Shown: positions 41,066-50,323, counted from the stretch's first letter. The stretch: DNA of 64,000 nt from Tropicibacter sp. R16_0 (GCF_017743935.1 NZ_JAGHRE010000004.1:62001-126000); one strand, 5' to 3'. Numbers and translations are program-made. Notes: generated by a model from the sequence alone, not told the origin.

Positions 41066-42069
41066 GCCGCCGCCTCGGCCGAGCCCAGGCTGGCCGCCGT
41101 GGTTTCGATCAGGTCAGCCAAGCTGTCACCGCGCGCGCGCGCTGCAAAGTTCAGCGCCATCCGGTGGCTGAGCACCGGGCGGGCCATGTCGATGACATCC
41201 TCGGCGTTCGGCGCAAGGCGGCCCTGCAGCAAGGCCCGCGCCCGAACGGTCATCATCAGGGCTTGCGCCGCACGGGGGCCAGGGCCCCAGGCCACGGTTT
41301 CGGCCACGCGCTCGGAAACTCCCGGCTCTTCGGGGCGGAAGGCGCGGACCAGATCCAGGATCATCTCGACCACCGACTCGCCCACCGGCATCCGGCGCAG
41401 CAGGGTCTGCGCGTCCAGCAGTTCCTGGTGGGTAAAGATTTGATTGGACTCGTCCTCTTCAACCCCGGTGGTGGCCATCAGAATGTCCCGCTCGGTTGTG
41501 CGATCAGGGTAGTTCACGTCGATCTGCACCAGAAAACGGTCAAGCTGTGCCTCGGGCAGGGGATAGGTGCCTTCCTGCTCGATAGGGTTTTGCGTGGCCA
41601 ACACATGGAACGGCGCGCCAAGGCTGCGATCCTCGCCCGCAACGGTCACGGTCTTTTCCTGCATCGCCTGCAGCAACGCCGATTGCGTTCGTGGACTGGC
41701 TCGGTTGATCTCATCCGCCATCAGCAACTGACAGAACACCGGCCCGGATACAAAGCGGAAGTGGCGCGAGCCATCCTCGGCGGTGTCCAGAACTTCGGAC
41801 CCCAGAATGTCAGCAGGCATCAGGTCGGGGGTGAACTGAATACGGTTGCCATCCAGCCCCATAACCGTCGACAGGGTTTCCACCAGCCGTGTCTTGCCCA
41901 ACCCCGGTAGACCGATCAGCAGAGCATGCCCGCCGCACAGCAGCGCCGTCAGGGTCAGGTCGACCACACGCTCCTGTCCGATGAACCGGCGGGTGATCGA
42001 GGTCTTGGCCTCTTTCAGCTTGGTTTCCAGATGTTCAATCTCGGCGACCAGATCGGCGGGCTCAGACAT
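41062..42069 (-). CDS. MoxR-family AAA+ ATPase
   Basis: A 335-residue AAA+ chaperone-like ATPase. Walker A is GLPGLGKTRLVETL (about 55-68), Walker B is LLMADEINRASPRTQSALLQAMQEKTV, sensor 1 is LATQNPIEQEGTYPLPEAQLDRF, and the lid domain follows. MoxR proteins help assemble or activate metal-dependent or VWA-containing complexes. The ATG at 42069 follows a GAGAGGAAAA site; the reading from 42135 adds unrelated residues. It is the first gene of the four-gene operon and is divergent from the DUF1285 gene. Confidence 0.95.
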   Translation of the reverse strand: MSEPADLVAEIEHLETKLKEAKTSITRRFIGQERVVDLTLTALLCGGHALLIGLPGLGKTRLVETLSTVMGLDGNRIQFTPDLMPADILGSEVLDTAEDGSRHFRFVSGPVFCQLLMADEINRASPRTQSALLQAMQEKTVTVAGEDRSLGAPFHVLATQNPIEQEGTYPLPEAQLDRFLVQIDVNYPDRTTERDILMATTGVEEDESNQIFTHQELLDAQTLLRRMPVGESVVEMILDLVRAFRPEEPGVSERVAETVAWGPGPRAAQALMMTVRARALLQGRLAPNAEDVIDMARPVLSHRMALNFAARARGDSLADLIETTAASLGSAEAAA

Positions 42070-42122
42070 GGTTTTCCTCTCGATGAACCTATATGTATCT
42101 AAGTGTATCGCGTTGACTGGAA

Positions 42123-42704
42123 ATGGCAAAAACAATGAGCGGACAAAAAGTCGTGACGCCCTCGGCAGATGACATCGCAGAGGCGATAAAATCGACCAAA
42201 GACAGCGGATTACCGCCGGTTCACCTGTGGAACCCGCCCTTTTGTGGCGATCTGGACATCCAAATCCTGCGCGATGGCACCTGGATCCACGAAGGGCGCC
42301 CCATCAACCGGCCCAAAATGGTGCAGCTGTTTTCGTCGATCCTGAAGCGCGAAGGTGACAAGTTCTTTCTGGTCACCCCGGTCGAGAAGGTGGGAATCAC
42401 CGTTGAAGACGCGCCTTTTGTCGCCATTGACGTCGACAGCCAAGGGGAAGGGACGGAACAGGTGCTGACGTTCACAACCCACGTGGGGGATCAGGTCGTG
42501 GCAGGCGCGGACAATCCGATCCGCTTGGCCGATGGCGCCGAGCCCACGCCTTATGTGATGGTACGCGCCGGGCTTGAGGCGCGGATTGACCGCAAGAGCT
42601 TTTATCGGATGGTGGAACTGGGGGTTCACCACGATGACTGGTTCGGGGTCTGGTCCGCGGGCGCCTTCTTTGGCTTGATGCCCTCAGCCGAGGTTGAGGG
42701 TTAG
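42123..42704 (+). CDS. DUF1285 protein
   Basis: A 193-residue protein of the DUF1285 family (PF06938). The diagnostic stretch is PPFCGDLDIQILRDGTWIHEGRPINRPKMVQLFSSILKREGDKFFLVTPVEKVGI (about 38-92), followed by VEDAPFVAID. Function is unknown; a beta-rich two-domain structure is expected. It is divergent from moxR, an arrangement I know from other Rhodobacteraceae. The 53-nt gap must hold both promoters. The stop overlaps the convergent transporter gene by 4 nt. Confidence 0.92.
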   Translation: MAKTMSGQKVVTPSADDIAEAIKSTKDSGLPPVHLWNPPFCGDLDIQILRDGTWIHEGRPINRPKMVQLFSSILKREGDKFFLVTPVEKVGITVEDAPFVAIDVDSQGEGTEQVLTFTTHVGDQVVAGADNPIRLADGAEPTPYVMVRAGLEARIDRKSFYRMVELGVHHDDWFGVWSAGAFFGLMPSAEVEG

Positions 42705-43636
42705 CTTCGCGTTTGCAGCTGCGAGGCGACAACACCCAAACCCACGATGGCCGCGCCGATCGCCTGGGTCCAATTCCAAGCCGAACCTAAAAACACCATG
42801 ATTACCATCACGTAGAAGGGGGCGGTGTTGATGTGGAACGTGGCAACGGCCACGCCAAGCTTGTCGACCGCGCCGATGAACATGATTTGGCTGACCGACA
42901 TGGCGACAACGGCATAGATCGCGAGCATCCCGATCTGCTCCATATCGATGGCCACGCGGGGGGCGACTTCGAACCCCAAGACTGCTGACCCCGCCAGCAA
43001 GGCCGTAGCCATCAAAAGCGCACCGGTGAAGGTGATGGTGGACCGCCCCACTGGACCCAGATCAGGGAAGGCCTGAACGGTTTTCATGCTAGCCCAGGTA
43101 AACAGAGTGGTGGCCGTGATTGCGCAAAGCGCACCAATGCCCAATTGTACGGGGGCCAACCCACTGGTCGCAATGATGCCGCCGATGATCGAGGCGACAA
43201 CGCCAAAGGCAAATTGCTTGTTGAGGCGACGGGTTCTGGCGCGCACCTCGAGAATGGCACCAATCAAAGGCGCGCACGAAGCAACAAGTGCCACGGTCAC
43301 CGGATCAGTAAACGCCTGCGCCAAAAGCAACAGGTAGGTGCCCAAGCCAAACCCAAAGCCGCCGATCATCAACGCGCGGGGCCAGTTTGCGTTCAGGATC
43401 TTGCTTGGCCCTTCGAACAGCAACCACAGGGGGAAGAGGACGGACAAAGCCATGATCAATCGGGCTGTAATGATCGTCAGCGATGGCCAGTTCTGCAGCA
43501 AAACCTCGGCTGCAGGAAAACCCGCAGCCCATGTCATCATGGCCGCCATGCCAAGCATGTTTCCCGAAGCAATGTTCTGCCGCGCGGAACCGGCGGCGGG
43601 CGCAGGTATCCGGGCGGGATCTGGGCTGTAGGCCAT
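42701..43636 (-). CDS. EamA/DMT-superfamily transporter
   Basis: An inner-membrane protein of about 311 residues with ten hydrophobic segments in two EamA repeats (first about 28-150, second about 170-305). Such proteins export amino acids, purines or other small metabolites; the substrate cannot be told. The start is uncertain: ATG at 43636 (MAYSPDPAR) or 43666. Neither has a strong ribosome site. Confidence 0.88.
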   Translation of the reverse strand: MAYSPDPARIPAPAAGSARQNIASGNMLGMAAMMTWAAGFPAAEVLLQNWPSLTIITARLIMALSVLFPLWLLFEGPSKILNANWPRALMIGGFGFGLGTYLLLLAQAFTDPVTVALVASCAPLIGAILEVRARTRRLNKQFAFGVVASIIGGIIATSGLAPVQLGIGALCAITATTLFTWASMKTVQAFPDLGPVGRSTITFTGALLMATALLAGSAVLGFEVAPRVAIDMEQIGMLAIYAVVAMSVSQIMFIGAVDKLGVAVATFHINTAPFYVMVIMVFLGSAWNWTQAIGAAIVGLGVVASQLQTRS

Positions 43637-43808
43637 CCCGATGTGTCCTGTTCGAATGTGGGTCAAGCACCTGATTCGGCGTTGTTCTTCCGGTTTCCTG
43701 CAAAATCACCGGGTCATCTGGCCGGTTTTCGACAATGTGTCGTTTTCAGAGGCTTGGCGGGATATGGATCGACAGTTTATGCCTGTGCATGAACCTTTGG
43801 AGGGTCAG

Positions 43809-44567
43809 ATGCCCAAGTTTGCCGCCAACATCTCTCTGCTCTTTGCCGAGCTGCCCTATCTGGATCGTTTTCAAGCAGCAGCAGAGGCCGGATTTGAGGC
43901 GGTCGAGATCCTTTTTCCCTATGAGATTGCAGCCCGTGACACACGCCGGGCGCTGGTGGCAAACGGGCTGGAACTGGTGCTGATCAACGCGCCGCCGCCG
44001 AACTACACAGGCGGGCAGCCCGGCTTTGCGGCTGTGCCAGGAGAAGAGGCGCGATTTCAACGGGATATCACCCGCGTGATGCGCTATGTGGACCAGCTGC
44101 GTCCGGGTATCGTGCATATCATGGCGGGGTATAAGCAAGGCGCACAAGCGCAGGAGACTTTTGTGCAAAACCTGCAATGGGCCGCGGATCACGCGCCACA
44201 CCAGCAATTCACCATCGAGCCACTCAATCCAGGCGACCAACCCGGTTACTTCTTGAACGACTATGATCTTGCGGCTGAGGTGCTGGATCTGGTGGCGCGC
44301 CCAAATGTGGGCCTGCAATATGACGCCTATCACGCAGAGGTGATCCACGGTGATGCGCTTGCAGTCTGGGAACGCTTTCACTCGCGCGCGGTTCATGTCC
44401 AGATCGGCGCCGCGCCGGACCGGTCGGAACCCGGGCGTGGCACGATGGACTTTCCGGCTCTGTTTCAAGCGTTCGATGACGCGGGATACAGCGGTTGGGT
44501 CAGTGCCGAATACAAGCCGTCGAAGCCCCGGACCGTAGACACGTTGGGGTGGCGACCCAGCGATTGA
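43809..44567 (+). CDS. hyi: Hydroxypyruvate isomerase family sugar isomerase
   Basis: A 252-residue TIM-barrel enzyme matching Hyi/OtnI, which interconverts hydroxypyruvate and tartronate semialdehyde or 2-oxo-tetronates. Seen: FAANISLLFAELPYLDRFQAAAEAGFEAVEILFPYE at the start, LINAPPPNYTGGQPGFAA, the metal ligand Glu in FTIEPLN (about 137-143), the QYDAYHAEV segment, and VSAEYKP at the end. The ATG at 43809 follows GGAGGG. It is cotranscribed with the following DUF2798 gene (13-nt gap). No glyoxylate carboligase gene is nearby. Confidence 0.92.
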   Translation: MPKFAANISLLFAELPYLDRFQAAAEAGFEAVEILFPYEIAARDTRRALVANGLELVLINAPPPNYTGGQPGFAAVPGEEARFQRDITRVMRYVDQLRPGIVHIMAGYKQGAQAQETFVQNLQWAADHAPHQQFTIEPLNPGDQPGYFLNDYDLAAEVLDLVARPNVGLQYDAYHAEVIHGDALAVWERFHSRAVHVQIGAAPDRSEPGRGTMDFPALFQAFDDAGYSGWVSAEYKPSKPRTVDTLGWRPSD

Positions 44568-44580
44568 GAGAGCGATCCAG

Positions 44581-44811
44581 ATGCTGCCCGCCCGATTTGC
44601 CCCCGTCCTGTTCGGCTTTCTGGTCTCCGGCATCATGTCCTGCATTGTGACCTGCGTGGCAACGATCAAGGCCGTTGGTCTGGGCGAGCATACGGTCGGC
44701 AAATGGATGGGGGCATGGGCCTTCAGTTGGCCCATTGCTTTTGCGGTCATCCTGGTCGTTGCGCCCGCGGTGCGTCGGCTCGTCGAGCGCCTGGTCAGCC
44801 CAAAGGGCTGA
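44581..44811 (+). CDS. DUF2798 small membrane protein
   Basis: A 76-residue protein with two hydrophobic helices (about 8-30 and 44-64). FGFLVSGIMSCIVTCVATIKAVG and WMGAWAFSWPIAFAVILVVAPAVRRLVERLV match the DUF2798 family (PF11391). The role is unknown. The short gap to the convergent polA gene has a GGCCC-GTC-GGGCC hairpin near 44826-44838 that may aid termination; no T-run follows. Confidence 0.88.
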   Translation: MLPARFAPVLFGFLVSGIMSCIVTCVATIKAVGLGEHTVGKWMGAWAFSWPIAFAVILVVAPAVRRLVERLVSPKG

Positions 44812-44864
44812 CAGGCTGCAAAGAGGGCCCGTCGGGCCTGATGCGCAGCGTCCCTTGAAGGCCC

Positions 44865-47669
44865 TTAGTGTGCTTCGGCCCAGTTCGCGCCCTGACCAGC
44901 ATCTACAGTCAGTTTCACATCCAGCTTCACAGCCGGGGCTGCCGCCCCTTCCATCACAGCACGCGCTGCATCGATGGTCTGCTCCACCGCATCTTCGGCC
45001 ACTTCGAACAGAAGTTCGTCGTGCACCTGAAGCAACATCTTGGCGGGCAGGTCGGCGATGGCATCCGGCATCCGCACCATGGCACGGCGGATCACGTCCG
45101 CGGCTGTGCCCTGGATGGGCGCGTTGATTGCGGCGCGTTTGGCAAAGCCTGCGCGCGGGCCCTTGGCGGCAATCTCGGTCGTGTGGATCTTTCGGCCGAA
45201 CAGCGTTTGCACATAGCCGTGTTCCTTGGCGAACTCCACGGTGTTGTCCATATAACGGCGGATGCCGGGGAACCGCTCGAAATAGCGGTCGATGAACCCC
45301 TGAGCCTCGGCCCGAGGGATGCGCAAGTTACGCGCCAGACCAAAGCCCGAGATGCCGTAAATCACACCAAAGTTGATCGCCTTGGCCTGACGTCGGATAT
45401 CCGGTGTCATCTCGTCCAGCGGCACGTCGAACATCTCGGACGCGGTCATGGCGTGAATGTCCAAACCATCGGCAAAGGCCTGTTTCAGCGCGTCGATTCC
45501 AGCGATATGCGCCAGGATGCGCAACTCGATCTGGCTGTAGTCAAGCGAGACCAGAACGTTGCCCGGCTCGGCAATGAACGCCTCGCGGATGCGGCGGCCT
45601 TCTTCGGTGCGCACAGGGATATTTTGCAGGTTGGGATCGGTCGAGGCCAGTCGCCCCGTGTTGGCGCCGGTGATCGAATAGGACGTGTGAACGCGGCCCG
45701 TATCGGGGTTGATATGCGTTTGCAGCGCGTCTGTGTAGGTCGATTTCAGTTTGCTCAACTGCCGCCAGTCCAGCACACGACGGGGCAGTTCATGCTCGGT
45801 CGCCAAATCCTCCAAGATATCGGCGCCGGTCGAATATTTGCCGGTCTTGCCCTTCTTGCCGCCTTCCAGCCCCATCTTGTCGAAGAGAATTTCGCCCAAT
45901 TGCGCAGGCGAGCCCACGTTGAACGTCTCACCCGCCAGCTCGTGAATTTCGGCCTCCAGCCCAGCCATCTTCTGCGCAAAGGCGTTGGACATGCGGCTGA
46001 GCACTTCGCGGTCAACCTTGATGCCATGCATTTCCATTTTGGCCAGCACCGGCACCAACGGACGTTCGAGGGTTTCATAAACCGTCGTCACATGCGCGCG
46101 GTGCAATTGCGGTTTGAACAGCTGCCACAGGCGCAGGGTGATGTCGGCGTCCTCGGCGGCGTAAGCTGTGGCTTCGTCAATCGGCACCTTGTCAAAGGTG
46201 ATCGCCGATTTGCCTGAGCCCAAGAGCGGTTTGATCGGGATCGGTGTGTGGCTGAGGTAGCGTTCGGACAGCGTGTCCATCCCATGCCCATGCTCGCCGC
46301 CATGCATCGCATAGGACATGAGCATCGTGTCGTCGATCGGGGCCACGCGCACGCCATAACGTTCGAAAATCTTGGCGTCGTATTTCATGTTCTGCCCGAT
46401 CTTGAGGATCGCAGGATCCTCGAGCACCGGTTTCAGCAGGTCGATGGCGTCATTCAGCGGCATTTGCCCTTCGGACAGTTCATCCGAGCCAAAGAGGTCA
46501 TCCGCCGCTGCGGCGCGATGGGTCAGCGGGATGTAGCAGGCTGATCCGGCCTCGACACAGAGCGATATGCCCACAAGACCAGCGATCATTTCGTTCAAGC
46601 CAGTGGTTTCCGTGTCGACCGCAACCCAGCCCTTTTCCCGGATCAGATCAATCCAGGGCTGCAGGGCTGCCGCGTCGCGGATGCATTCGTATTTTGACGC
46701 GTCAAACGGTACATCCTCGACCACCACGTCTTCAGCCTCGGGGGCCGTTTTTTCGGCAATCACGGGAGCCTCGGCCCCAAGCTGTTCGGCGATCCGTTTG
46801 GTCAGGGTGCGGAATTCCATTTCTGCCAGGAATCCCAACAGTGTATCGGGGTCCGGGTCGCGCACTTCGAGATCATCGAGCGTGAACTCCAAAGGTGTCT
46901 TTTCGTCCAACTGCACCAACCGCTTCGACAGTTCGATCTGCTCGCGCTTTTCGATCAGGGTCTGGCGGCGTTTGGGTTGCTTGATCTCTTCGGCGCGGTC
47001 CAACAGCGTTTCCAGATCACCGTATTCATTGATCAGCAGGGCCGCGGTTTTGACCCCGATGCCCGGCGCGCCCGGGACGTTGTCGACGCTGTCACCTGCC
47101 AACGCCTGCACGTCCACAACCCGCTCAGGGTACACACCGAACTTTTCGAATACGCCATCGCGGTCGATGCGCTTGTTCTTCATCGCATCGTGCATTTCGA
47201 CGCCGTCACCCACCAACTGCATCAGGTCCTTGTCCGAGCTGATGATGGTGCAGCGGCCGCCGGCTTCGCGCGCCTGCACGGCCAGGGTGGCGATGATGTC
47301 GTCGGCCTCATACCCTTCCATCTCTTCGCAGGCGATGTTGAAGGCACGGGTCGCCTCGCGCGTCAGCGGCATCTGCGGGCGCAAGTCCTCGGGCATCGCT
47401 TCGCGGTTGGCCTTGTAGAGGTCATACATATCGTTGCGAAACGTATGGCTGCCCTTGTCAAAGATTACGGCAACATGTGTTGGCGCATCGGGGCCGTGAT
47501 TGCCATCGACATAGCGCTGCAGCATATTGCAAAAGCCCGAAACGGCCCCAATCGGCAAACCATCGGATTTGCGCGTCAGCGGCGGCAGGGCGTGATAGGC
47601 GCGAAATATAAAGGCTGAGCCGTCGATCAGATGCAAATGGCAGCCTTTGCCAAACTCGGTCTTGCTCAT
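44865..47669 (-). CDS. polA: DNA polymerase I
   Basis: PolA fills gaps in excision repair and matures lagging-strand DNA. The 934-residue protein has all three activities. The 5'-3' exonuclease (about 1-300) has LIDGSAFIFRAYHALP and YEADDIIATLA. The 3'-5' exonuclease (about 340-540) keeps the first metal ligands in VAVDTETTGLNEM. The polymerase (about 560-934) has motif A VSLDYSQIELRILAH, motif B RRQAKAINFGVIYGIS and motif C LLQVHDELLFEV. The proofreading Asp/Glu pair is intact, unlike Taq. The ATG at 47669 lies only 21 nt from the divergent secreted-protein gene. Confidence 0.98.
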   Translation of the reverse strand: MSKTEFGKGCHLHLIDGSAFIFRAYHALPPLTRKSDGLPIGAVSGFCNMLQRYVDGNHGPDAPTHVAVIFDKGSHTFRNDMYDLYKANREAMPEDLRPQMPLTREATRAFNIACEEMEGYEADDIIATLAVQAREAGGRCTIISSDKDLMQLVGDGVEMHDAMKNKRIDRDGVFEKFGVYPERVVDVQALAGDSVDNVPGAPGIGVKTAALLINEYGDLETLLDRAEEIKQPKRRQTLIEKREQIELSKRLVQLDEKTPLEFTLDDLEVRDPDPDTLLGFLAEMEFRTLTKRIAEQLGAEAPVIAEKTAPEAEDVVVEDVPFDASKYECIRDAAALQPWIDLIREKGWVAVDTETTGLNEMIAGLVGISLCVEAGSACYIPLTHRAAAADDLFGSDELSEGQMPLNDAIDLLKPVLEDPAILKIGQNMKYDAKIFERYGVRVAPIDDTMLMSYAMHGGEHGHGMDTLSERYLSHTPIPIKPLLGSGKSAITFDKVPIDEATAYAAEDADITLRLWQLFKPQLHRAHVTTVYETLERPLVPVLAKMEMHGIKVDREVLSRMSNAFAQKMAGLEAEIHELAGETFNVGSPAQLGEILFDKMGLEGGKKGKTGKYSTGADILEDLATEHELPRRVLDWRQLSKLKSTYTDALQTHINPDTGRVHTSYSITGANTGRLASTDPNLQNIPVRTEEGRRIREAFIAEPGNVLVSLDYSQIELRILAHIAGIDALKQAFADGLDIHAMTASEMFDVPLDEMTPDIRRQAKAINFGVIYGISGFGLARNLRIPRAEAQGFIDRYFERFPGIRRYMDNTVEFAKEHGYVQTLFGRKIHTTEIAAKGPRAGFAKRAAINAPIQGTAADVIRRAMVRMPDAIADLPAKMLLQVHDELLFEVAEDAVEQTIDAARAVMEGAAAPAVKLDVKLTVDAGQGANWAEAH

Positions 47670-47690
47670 GGTGTGCCGCCCTGTACGTTG

Positions 47691-48188
47691 ATGGTCATGA
47701 TTGGTTTTCGCATTTTATCCGTTATCCCGACTCTGACCGCAATCGCTGTTGTGACCCAAGCCGGTGCCGCTGGCCTGAAACTGCCCGAGGATTGCACGCT
47801 GCGCCCGAATGACCCTGCCAGCTGCGCCCCTTTGGTGGCCTGTCTTGGCGGCACCGGCATCTATTTCACCGGCCGCGCGATTGGCTGGAACACTGGCACT
47901 CATGCGTGGCGCAGCAGCGCCGGGTTTAGTTGCTACGGGGAATGGAGCGTCACGGGCAGCCTTGGCCTGGGCGAGGCCACCATCGAATGCGACAATGGAC
48001 TAACCGGGGCGGCCTATTTCTTTTCCCGTGACCCACAGACAGGAACCGGTATCGGTTTGGGACGTCTCAGCAGCGGGCAAGAGTTTCACTTGTGGACCGG
48101 CCACAACGTCAAACAGTTCCTTTTGAATCAATATGGTGACCTGAACCCTGCCAAACTGTGCTCAGGATTGTCGAAACCGGTGAGCTGA
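47691..48188 (+). CDS. Small secreted protein of unknown function
   Basis: A 165-residue exported protein. A signal peptide (about 1-27, ending QAGAAG) is followed by LPEDCTLRPNDPASCAPLVACLGGTGIYFTGRAIGW and a Gly/Trp/Tyr-rich beta-like stretch with CYGEWSVTG and IECDNGLTG. Five cysteines after the signal suggest disulfides in the periplasm. I do not recognise a family. Starts at 47691 (ATG GTC ATG) or 47697 are equally possible. It is divergent from polA with nearly no space, so its promoter must overlap the polA start. Confidence 0.75.
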   Translation: MVMIGFRILSVIPTLTAIAVVTQAGAAGLKLPEDCTLRPNDPASCAPLVACLGGTGIYFTGRAIGWNTGTHAWRSSAGFSCYGEWSVTGSLGLGEATIECDNGLTGAAYFFSRDPQTGTGIGLGRLSSGQEFHLWTGHNVKQFLLNQYGDLNPAKLCSGLSKPVS

Positions 48189-48191
48189 GCA

Positions 48192-48345
48192 TTACGGATA
48201 GAACTGACACCAAGCGGTGTAGATCCAGCCCCTGCACCAGGCATCCTGTATCGTTGCTCAGGGGGCCAGTGGGTTGAACGATGTTTTGGGAAAATGCGGC
48301 GGTGGCGGCGGCAACCGACAGCAAAACGGCAAGAGAGAGCTTCAT
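48192..48345 (-). pseudogene. Small secreted peptide gene with a probable one-base frameshift
   Basis: An ATG at 48345 opens with a clear signal peptide (MKLSLAVLLSVAAATAAFSQ) and continues to GPLSND. In this frame the ORF then runs on into the antisense of the neighbouring gene. Dropping one A (in GATACAGG) moves to a frame reading QDAWCRGWIYTAWCQFYP followed by TAA at 48192. The Trp/Cys-rich end looks like a natural protein end. So this is either a broken gene of about 50 codons or a sequencing slip. No family is recognised. Confidence 0.4.
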
Positions 48346-48428
48346 GAAATCGCCTCTGACAGAAAGTGTTTAACAATTCAGATGGCTTAAGCCTGTCCAT
48401 AAGTCTTTGGCATCAGATTGATGTGAGG

Positions 48429-49118
48429 TCAGTTTGTCCGAGCATCGGACAGAAACACCCGATGTGAAAGCGTCACAGAAAAGGGCAAGGGAACCCAAGC
48501 GCCAAACGGCAAGCCTGCCTTACGGATCATTTGACCGACCCAGGTGTTGCAAGTTGCAAACAGGTTGAAGTTGCCTTTGGCGGCAAAGAACCGGTCGGTG
48601 TCCGTGAACCCGGGCGTGTTCAGAACGGCCAAAGAACCGTCCGAGCGCCGTTCAATCGTGTCGTTCATCGCATGCAGAAGTTGGTCGTATTGGGCGGCGT
48701 TCATCACGACGTGCAAGGGCTCGGCGTCTTGGTGCAACTCGCCAAGAACATCCGTTCGGATCACCGCACTGTCACCGAATACGCCACGCAGAACAGCCCG
48801 CAAACTGACGTCAGAATAACTGCCAGTGGTGGTATAGAAATCGCGCGCGCCCCAGCCCACAAGCAACCAACGTGCATTTGGGTGTCTCAGCGGCAAACCG
48901 TGGGTTTCCAATTCTGAAAACCGGTCGAGTGTTGCCTCGTTCAGCGGCAACAAAAAATCATAGTGGATAGGCCCGGAGATCAGCAGGACCTTTGTATCGC
49001 CTGCTGTGTCGACGTACCCGTCTGAAAGGGAGGTCAGCGCCCCCAGAATCGCCGCCAACGCGTAGAGAAGCGGACCGCCAAAGCCAATCAGGACAAGCCA
49101 AAAACCTGCCCTGCGCAT
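48429..49118 (-). CDS. DUF2459/TIGR02117 family membrane-anchored protein
   Basis: A 229-residue protein with one N-terminal helix (about 5-28), then a domain with GPIHYDFLLPLN (about 51-62), WLLVGWGARDFYTTTGSYSD, and NLFATCNTWVGQMIRKAGLPFG. The His and Cys in these motifs mark the DUF2459 (TIGR02117) family, which has a papain-like or NlpC-like appearance; activity is not shown. The ATG at 49118 follows the zinc-finger gene stop by 2 nt, which decides the start; the longer reading overlaps that gene. Confidence 0.85.
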   Translation of the reverse strand: MRRAGFWLVLIGFGGPLLYALAAILGALTSLSDGYVDTAGDTKVLLISGPIHYDFLLPLNEATLDRFSELETHGLPLRHPNARWLLVGWGARDFYTTTGSYSDVSLRAVLRGVFGDSAVIRTDVLGELHQDAEPLHVVMNAAQYDQLLHAMNDTIERRSDGSLAVLNTPGFTDTDRFFAAKGNFNLFATCNTWVGQMIRKAGLPFGAWVPLPFSVTLSHRVFLSDARTN

Positions 49119-49120
49119 TG

Positions 49121-49297
49121 TTAGCCGTCCTCGCGGCCTTTCAGGATGTATTTGCAGTCGCAATAGGGACATTCGACCCAACCCTGATCCTCGGGGATCT
49201 GCAACCAAACACGAGGGTGTCCCAGGGCGCCTTCGCCACCATCGCAGGCGACGCGCGTGGTCTCGACGAGTTTGATTTCCGGCGCTTCGATTGTCAT
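49121..49297 (-). CDS. CHCC zinc-finger protein (NDUFS6-like)
   Basis: A 58-residue protein of the zf-CHCC family (PF10276). Ligands are visible: C in VACDGG, H in LGHPRVW, and two C in [12 protein letters not shown]. It resembles the C-terminal domain of mitochondrial complex I subunit NDUFS6 and may bind zinc in complex I assembly or function. The ATG at 49297 ([10 protein letters not shown]) gives the usual length. It is followed immediately by the DUF2459 gene. Confidence 0.92.
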   Translation of the reverse strand: MTIEAPEIKLVETTRVACDGGEGALGHPRVWLQIPEDQGWVECPYCDCKYILKGREDG

Positions 49298-49386
49298 CGC
49301 TGGCGGTCCTTCTTGAGTTGTAGGCCTCGCGGGCATGGGTTAGCTGCTTTTATGAGCGATCAACCGAGCAGGGGCAAGTGCGGCAG

Positions 49387-50316
49387 ATGACCCAGGACGC
49401 AATCCGGATAGAAGGCTTGAAGAAAACCTACCGCGGTGGACGCGGGGAACCTGAAAAGCATGCCCTCAAAGGAATTGATCTGGTGGTGCCACGCGGGTCG
49501 GTTTTTGGTTTGTTGGGGCCAAACGGGGCGGGCAAGTCGACCTTGATCAACATTCTGGCCGGTCTGGTGGTCAAGTCTGCGGGTAAGGTGACGATCTGGG
49601 GCTTTGATCAGGACGCAAACCCGCGCCAATCGCGGGCTTCGATCGGTGTGATGCCGCAAGAGCTGAACCTTGATCCTTTCTTTACGCCCCGCGGCGCGCT
49701 GGAGGTTCAAGCAGGGCTGTACGGGGTGCCAAAGGCGCAGCGTCGCAGCGATGAAATCCTAGAGATGGTGGGCCTCACGGACAAGGCCGAGGCCTATGCC
49801 CGCACGCTGTCAGGTGGCATGCGGCGGCGGCTTTTGCTGGGCAAGGCGCTGGTGCATCGCCCGCATGTGCTTGTGCTGGACGAACCGACCGCCGGCGTGG
49901 ACATCGAACTGCGCCAGATGCTTTGGGAAAACGTGCGCAAGCTGAACCAGCAGGGGATGACCATCATCCTGACAACGCACTATTTGGAAGAAGCGCAAGA
50001 GATGTGTGATCAGATCGCCATCATCAATCAGGGTGAAAAGATCGTGCAGGACAGCACCGCAAACCTGCTGGGTCGGCTGGATGCGCGCACCATGGTGATC
50101 CTGCCGGATGCTCCGGTCCTGGAACTGCCCAAAGCCCAGGGGATCGAGGCCACCTTGCGTGACGATGGTGCGGTAGTGGTGTCCTATCACAGTCAACAGA
50201 CTGCCGCTGAACAGGTGCTCGAAGCTGTCCGTGACGCCGGAATCCGCATTCGTGACGTCAAGACCGAAGAGGCTGACCTTGAGGATGTGTTCCTGGCCCT
50301 GACGTCGTCTCGCTGA
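49387..50316 (+). CDS. ABC-2 type ABC transporter ATP-binding protein (permease not adjacent)
   Basis: A 309-residue exporter-type ATPase. Walker A is GPNGAGKST (about 43-51), the Q-loop is GVMPQELNLDPFFTPR, the signature is LSGGMRRRLLLGKAL, Walker B is VLVLDEPTAGVD and the switch is TTHYLEEAQEM. The C-terminal 80 residues form the extra domain of YadG/NodI-like drug or polysaccharide exporters. The usual partner permease (YadH-like) is not next to it, so it probably serves a permease encoded elsewhere. A GTG at 49378 is an alternative start. Confidence 0.93.
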   Translation: MTQDAIRIEGLKKTYRGGRGEPEKHALKGIDLVVPRGSVFGLLGPNGAGKSTLINILAGLVVKSAGKVTIWGFDQDANPRQSRASIGVMPQELNLDPFFTPRGALEVQAGLYGVPKAQRRSDEILEMVGLTDKAEAYARTLSGGMRRRLLLGKALVHRPHVLVLDEPTAGVDIELRQMLWENVRKLNQQGMTIILTTHYLEEAQEMCDQIAIINQGEKIVQDSTANLLGRLDARTMVILPDAPVLELPKAQGIEATLRDDGAVVVSYHSQQTAAEQVLEAVRDAGIRIRDVKTEEADLEDVFLALTSSR

Positions 50317-50323
50317 GGCTGGG

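Noticed and set aside
44868-46217. 449-codon plus-strand open frame opposite polA
   Set aside because: It lies entirely antisense to a clear polA with all catalytic motifs; its sequence has no recognisable domains and reflects codon bias of the GC-rich gene.
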